Below the pieces are notes generated by a model that was not told the DNA's origin, did no database searches, and saw only the letters and a list, made by a program, of their open reading frames with translations. A DNA stretch of 64,000 nucleotides from contig JAJKFH010002480.1 in assembly GCA_023333565.1 (NCBI GenBank), positions 372,001 through 436,000 of the forward strand, given 5' to 3'. The stretch's first letter is position 1. Every line of letters begins with the position of its first letter. A program made the position numbers and the translations under genes. Below are positions 61,686 to 64,000 of the stretch, piece after piece. The DNA comes from Puffinus mauretanicus (lineage: Eukaryota > Chordata > Aves > Procellariiformes > Procellariidae).

Positions 61686-63357
61686 GTTTTAAAACAAAAT
61701 TAACAGCAGAAAAACTGAGATTTATGTGAACAGAATTTAGGTTTATATTCGCCACATCATTTTAGTGTCTGACAGCATGAGTGTTTCAGTAGGTGCAAAG
61801 TCACAGGCTTTTATAGTACCTGTACAGTCTGATGAGAAAAGCAGGAATTAGCCACAGAAGTATTACTTTTTTTGTATATATTTTGTATACAGCTTCCATT
61901 TGGAGCCAGAGAATCCATCAATCCACCATCCACTACAAAACCAATATTTGTGCTTTTGTAGAAAAGTTGCAGCTATTGCGGAATGCAAGTTTTATGTAGC
62001 ATGTTTATGCAAAAAGGGCCAGGGAACCAGTTTTGTCTAATCGGTATCCCACACGATATGGTAGCAATAGATATGTCAAAAACTACTCAGAACCTAAATA
62101 TGTAGAAGTTCCCCCACACCCTTATTTATCTAGCTCTAATCTTTGCTCTTGAATGTATGCTTAACCAGTAAAAAGGGGAAGAAAAGGCATTGCGCTTGCT
62201 GAAGTGAAATGTGAGCGGCATAGATACAGGTTCACCTTTGAACCTGAGTATCTCACATACTTGAACCAAATGAATGTTGTCTCAGCTAGTTAGAGAGCAC
62301 AGACATCACCATTCCAAACAATCAGGACTCCTTGGAAAGTCTATTTAAATAGGCCATCTAAATATTGTTATTATTATAGAGTTGCAATTGCTTTACTCTG
62401 TAACTGCTCTCTCATCTTAAAAATAGATGATCTTTCTGCTCCACACTTCCTCTTACTCTTACACTACAAATATTACATAAGGACCTACACTTGAGGAACT
62501 CAGTACTGCAAACTGATCTAAAACTATAGATCAAGTCATGTCACAGGTTATTTAAAGTATCTGACTAGCTATCTGAAATTTGTGTACATTCACTTTTTGC
62601 TTAGACAACATCCAATGTTAATTAAAAAAATAAATGCCCTGCCATTATTCATGCTTTTAACACTGAGAGATAATTGATATAGCTGGTAAAAAGCCTGAAT
62701 TGTGTTTATACACAACGTAAAGTGATTTCTTACTGTTTAAAGAAGAATTATTCAAGAAAATGAGCAACCTAGATTCCAGGAAATCCAGCAATGAAATATT
62801 GAAATGTCCCATTAAAATACACTCACGACAAACAGAAAGTTTTAAGACATACAAAGTCTATCACAGAGATGTGGATTTTCTCCGCTATTGATACTAGTCT
62901 TTACTCAGTATGAGTTTGAAATATATGAGAGAATATGCTGCTGAACTCCATGCAAGATATCTGAAACCATTCACATTTCTTTTTTAACTAGGTTAGATGA
63001 AACCTGATCTGGATTCCACTTGATCATAAGACTGGAATGCTGAAAATGCTGTAATCTATTTATACATCAAATTGAAGAAATTTTGTGTGTCTTTAAGTTT
63101 CCTTGCATTCCAGTGCATTAACTAAATATCGACAGTTTACAAACTGTTTCACGTTCAAACTGAGAAAGAAAAGACAGACCAACCTGATTTATCTATCCTA
63201 AAGCCAGGATTTATTTCCTGGCTTTTAAACTATGGACCAAACCCAGGACTGCTCTCTGCCTTCCCTAAAAGCGTTGTTACTGCAGCAATAATTCATTGCC
63301 AGTGCCAACACATGGTAGTTGCCTTATAATGACTTCAAAATGCATACTTTTTTTCAG
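61686..63357. other. AT-rich unique DNA, no gene recognised
   Basis: Nothing recognisable is seen apart from the acceptor-like end at 63357. Confidence 0.5.
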
Positions 63358-63567
63358 CATCAAGAACGTACTACAATCCCAAACTGGATTTGCAGCTCAG
63401 ATTTGACTTATACTTCTCCTCTTCTTTCTGCCTCTAAACCACAAATGATTCAAAATACAGCAGAGAGCAAAGCTGAGAACAACTATGTGAATGTAAATGA
63501 GAACAGCCAAATCAAACAGATGAAAACCACACAGGGGCTTATACAGCCCAGGAGTAATTGGCAATAA
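63358..63567 (+). other. Weak candidate terminal exon, 69 codons plus stop
   Basis: A branch-point-like ATAATGAC (63327-63334) and the tract ACTTTTTTTCAG (63346-63357) form a good 3' splice site. The frame from 63358 is open for 69 codons and ends TAA at 63565-63567. The product would be polar and rich in Asn, Gln, Lys and Thr, with no hydrophobic segment and no recognised motif. No AATAAA follows closely. An open stretch of this length is common by chance, so only the splice signal argues for it. Confidence 0.12.
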
Positions 63568-63881
63568 CCAGTCTATTAACAGACAACCTCAGACTCCCCT
63601 GATGAAACAGCACTCTTTAGGCAATATAACGCTGTAATTTCCCTAAATTATTTACATAATTCTTTAGGTGTGCACAATGGTCTTTGACACCTTATGCTGA
63701 ATAGAGGAAAAGTCCTGCCCCGGGCTGCTCCCAGTCAAACCGCACAATCAGGTGCAGCACAAGATAGTATGGAAAAAGTAAAGGTACCCATCATGAAGAA
63801 GAGCTTATTATGCTACAGACCTGTCTGTTGATCTGGACAAATGTTCATCCTAGATTTTAATATATCTCAGTTAAGTAAAAC
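63568..63881. other. Unique DNA, no gene recognised
   Basis: Nothing recognisable is seen. Confidence 0.5.
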
Positions 63882-63942
63882 ACAGCTCCCACTGACATTT
63901 AATGGGTTTTGCCATTGACGTGAAAGGGGTCAGGATCAGGCT
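63882..63942 (+). repeat. Possible copy of an ancient sauropsid dispersed motif
   Basis: CAGCTCCCACTGACATTTAA, then TGGGTTTTGCCATTGACGTG, then AAAGGGGTCAGGATCAGG closely follows a motif I recall from turtle and crocodilian genomes, of the form CCCATTGACTTCAATGGG, then TTTTGCCATTGACTTCAATG, then GGAGCAGGATCAGG. This is the best of four such sites in the AT-rich half. Confidence 0.5.
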
Positions 63943-64000
63943 AACAACAACTGATGAGATTTCATAACATTTATTCATTTCTATTTGCACTTTAAATGTG

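Overview
The window is vertebrate nuclear DNA from a bird. The clearest sign is a 3'-truncated-type CR1 LINE copy (27683-28096, minus strand) that carries the CR1 C-terminal reading frame and ends in the 8-bp AGAATCAT-type tail. Its sequence looks more like the CR1 subfamilies of Neoaves than the chicken ones, but that placement is from memory. Much older amniote repeats lie around it: a CR1/L3-like copy of the type common in turtles and crocodilians (40818-41650) and at least five decayed MIR-type SINE copies. There is no operon structure, no bacterial gene density, and no recognised complete protein-coding gene, tRNA, rRNA, snRNA or CRISPR array. The long open frames are about what chance gives: with 3/64 stop codons, roughly one run of 180 or more codons is expected in six frames of 64 kb, and GC-rich patches add more.

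Layout. 1-17.8 kb: ordinary unique DNA with one well-defined solo LTR (1576-1891, minus strand, with a 6-bp target duplication), one possible second LTR (about 6444-6723) and two MIR copies (5188-5338, 8445-8530). 17.8-24.1 kb: a CpG-rich patch (17790-18150) and a candidate exon encoding a membrane-spanning segment plus a short cytoplasmic tail (23953-24132). 24.1-31.7 kb: unique DNA plus the younger CR1 copy and a G13 tract. 31.74-32.28 kb: the best CpG island of the window, with a short reading frame that starts like a signal-anchor protein. 35.5-38.2 kb: a G-quadruplex motif, a polypurine tract, a GC-rich block and a 19-unit, 15-bp minisatellite (37265-37549) whose units repeatedly spell a strong 5' splice-site consensus. 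38.9-64 kb: AT-rich unique DNA with the ancient CR1, three clear MIR copies, an AT palindrome, a short perfect hairpin, scattered copies of an apparently ancient sauropsid motif, and one weak candidate terminal exon near the right end.

Interpretation. The window is most simply intergenic or deep-intronic avian DNA. At most it touches one or two genes, through the CpG island near 32 kb and the candidate exons at 24.0 and 63.4 kb. These are not shown to belong to one gene. I found no novel multi-gene system. The most interesting items are the splice-donor minisatellite and the CpG island with its signal-anchor-like frame.
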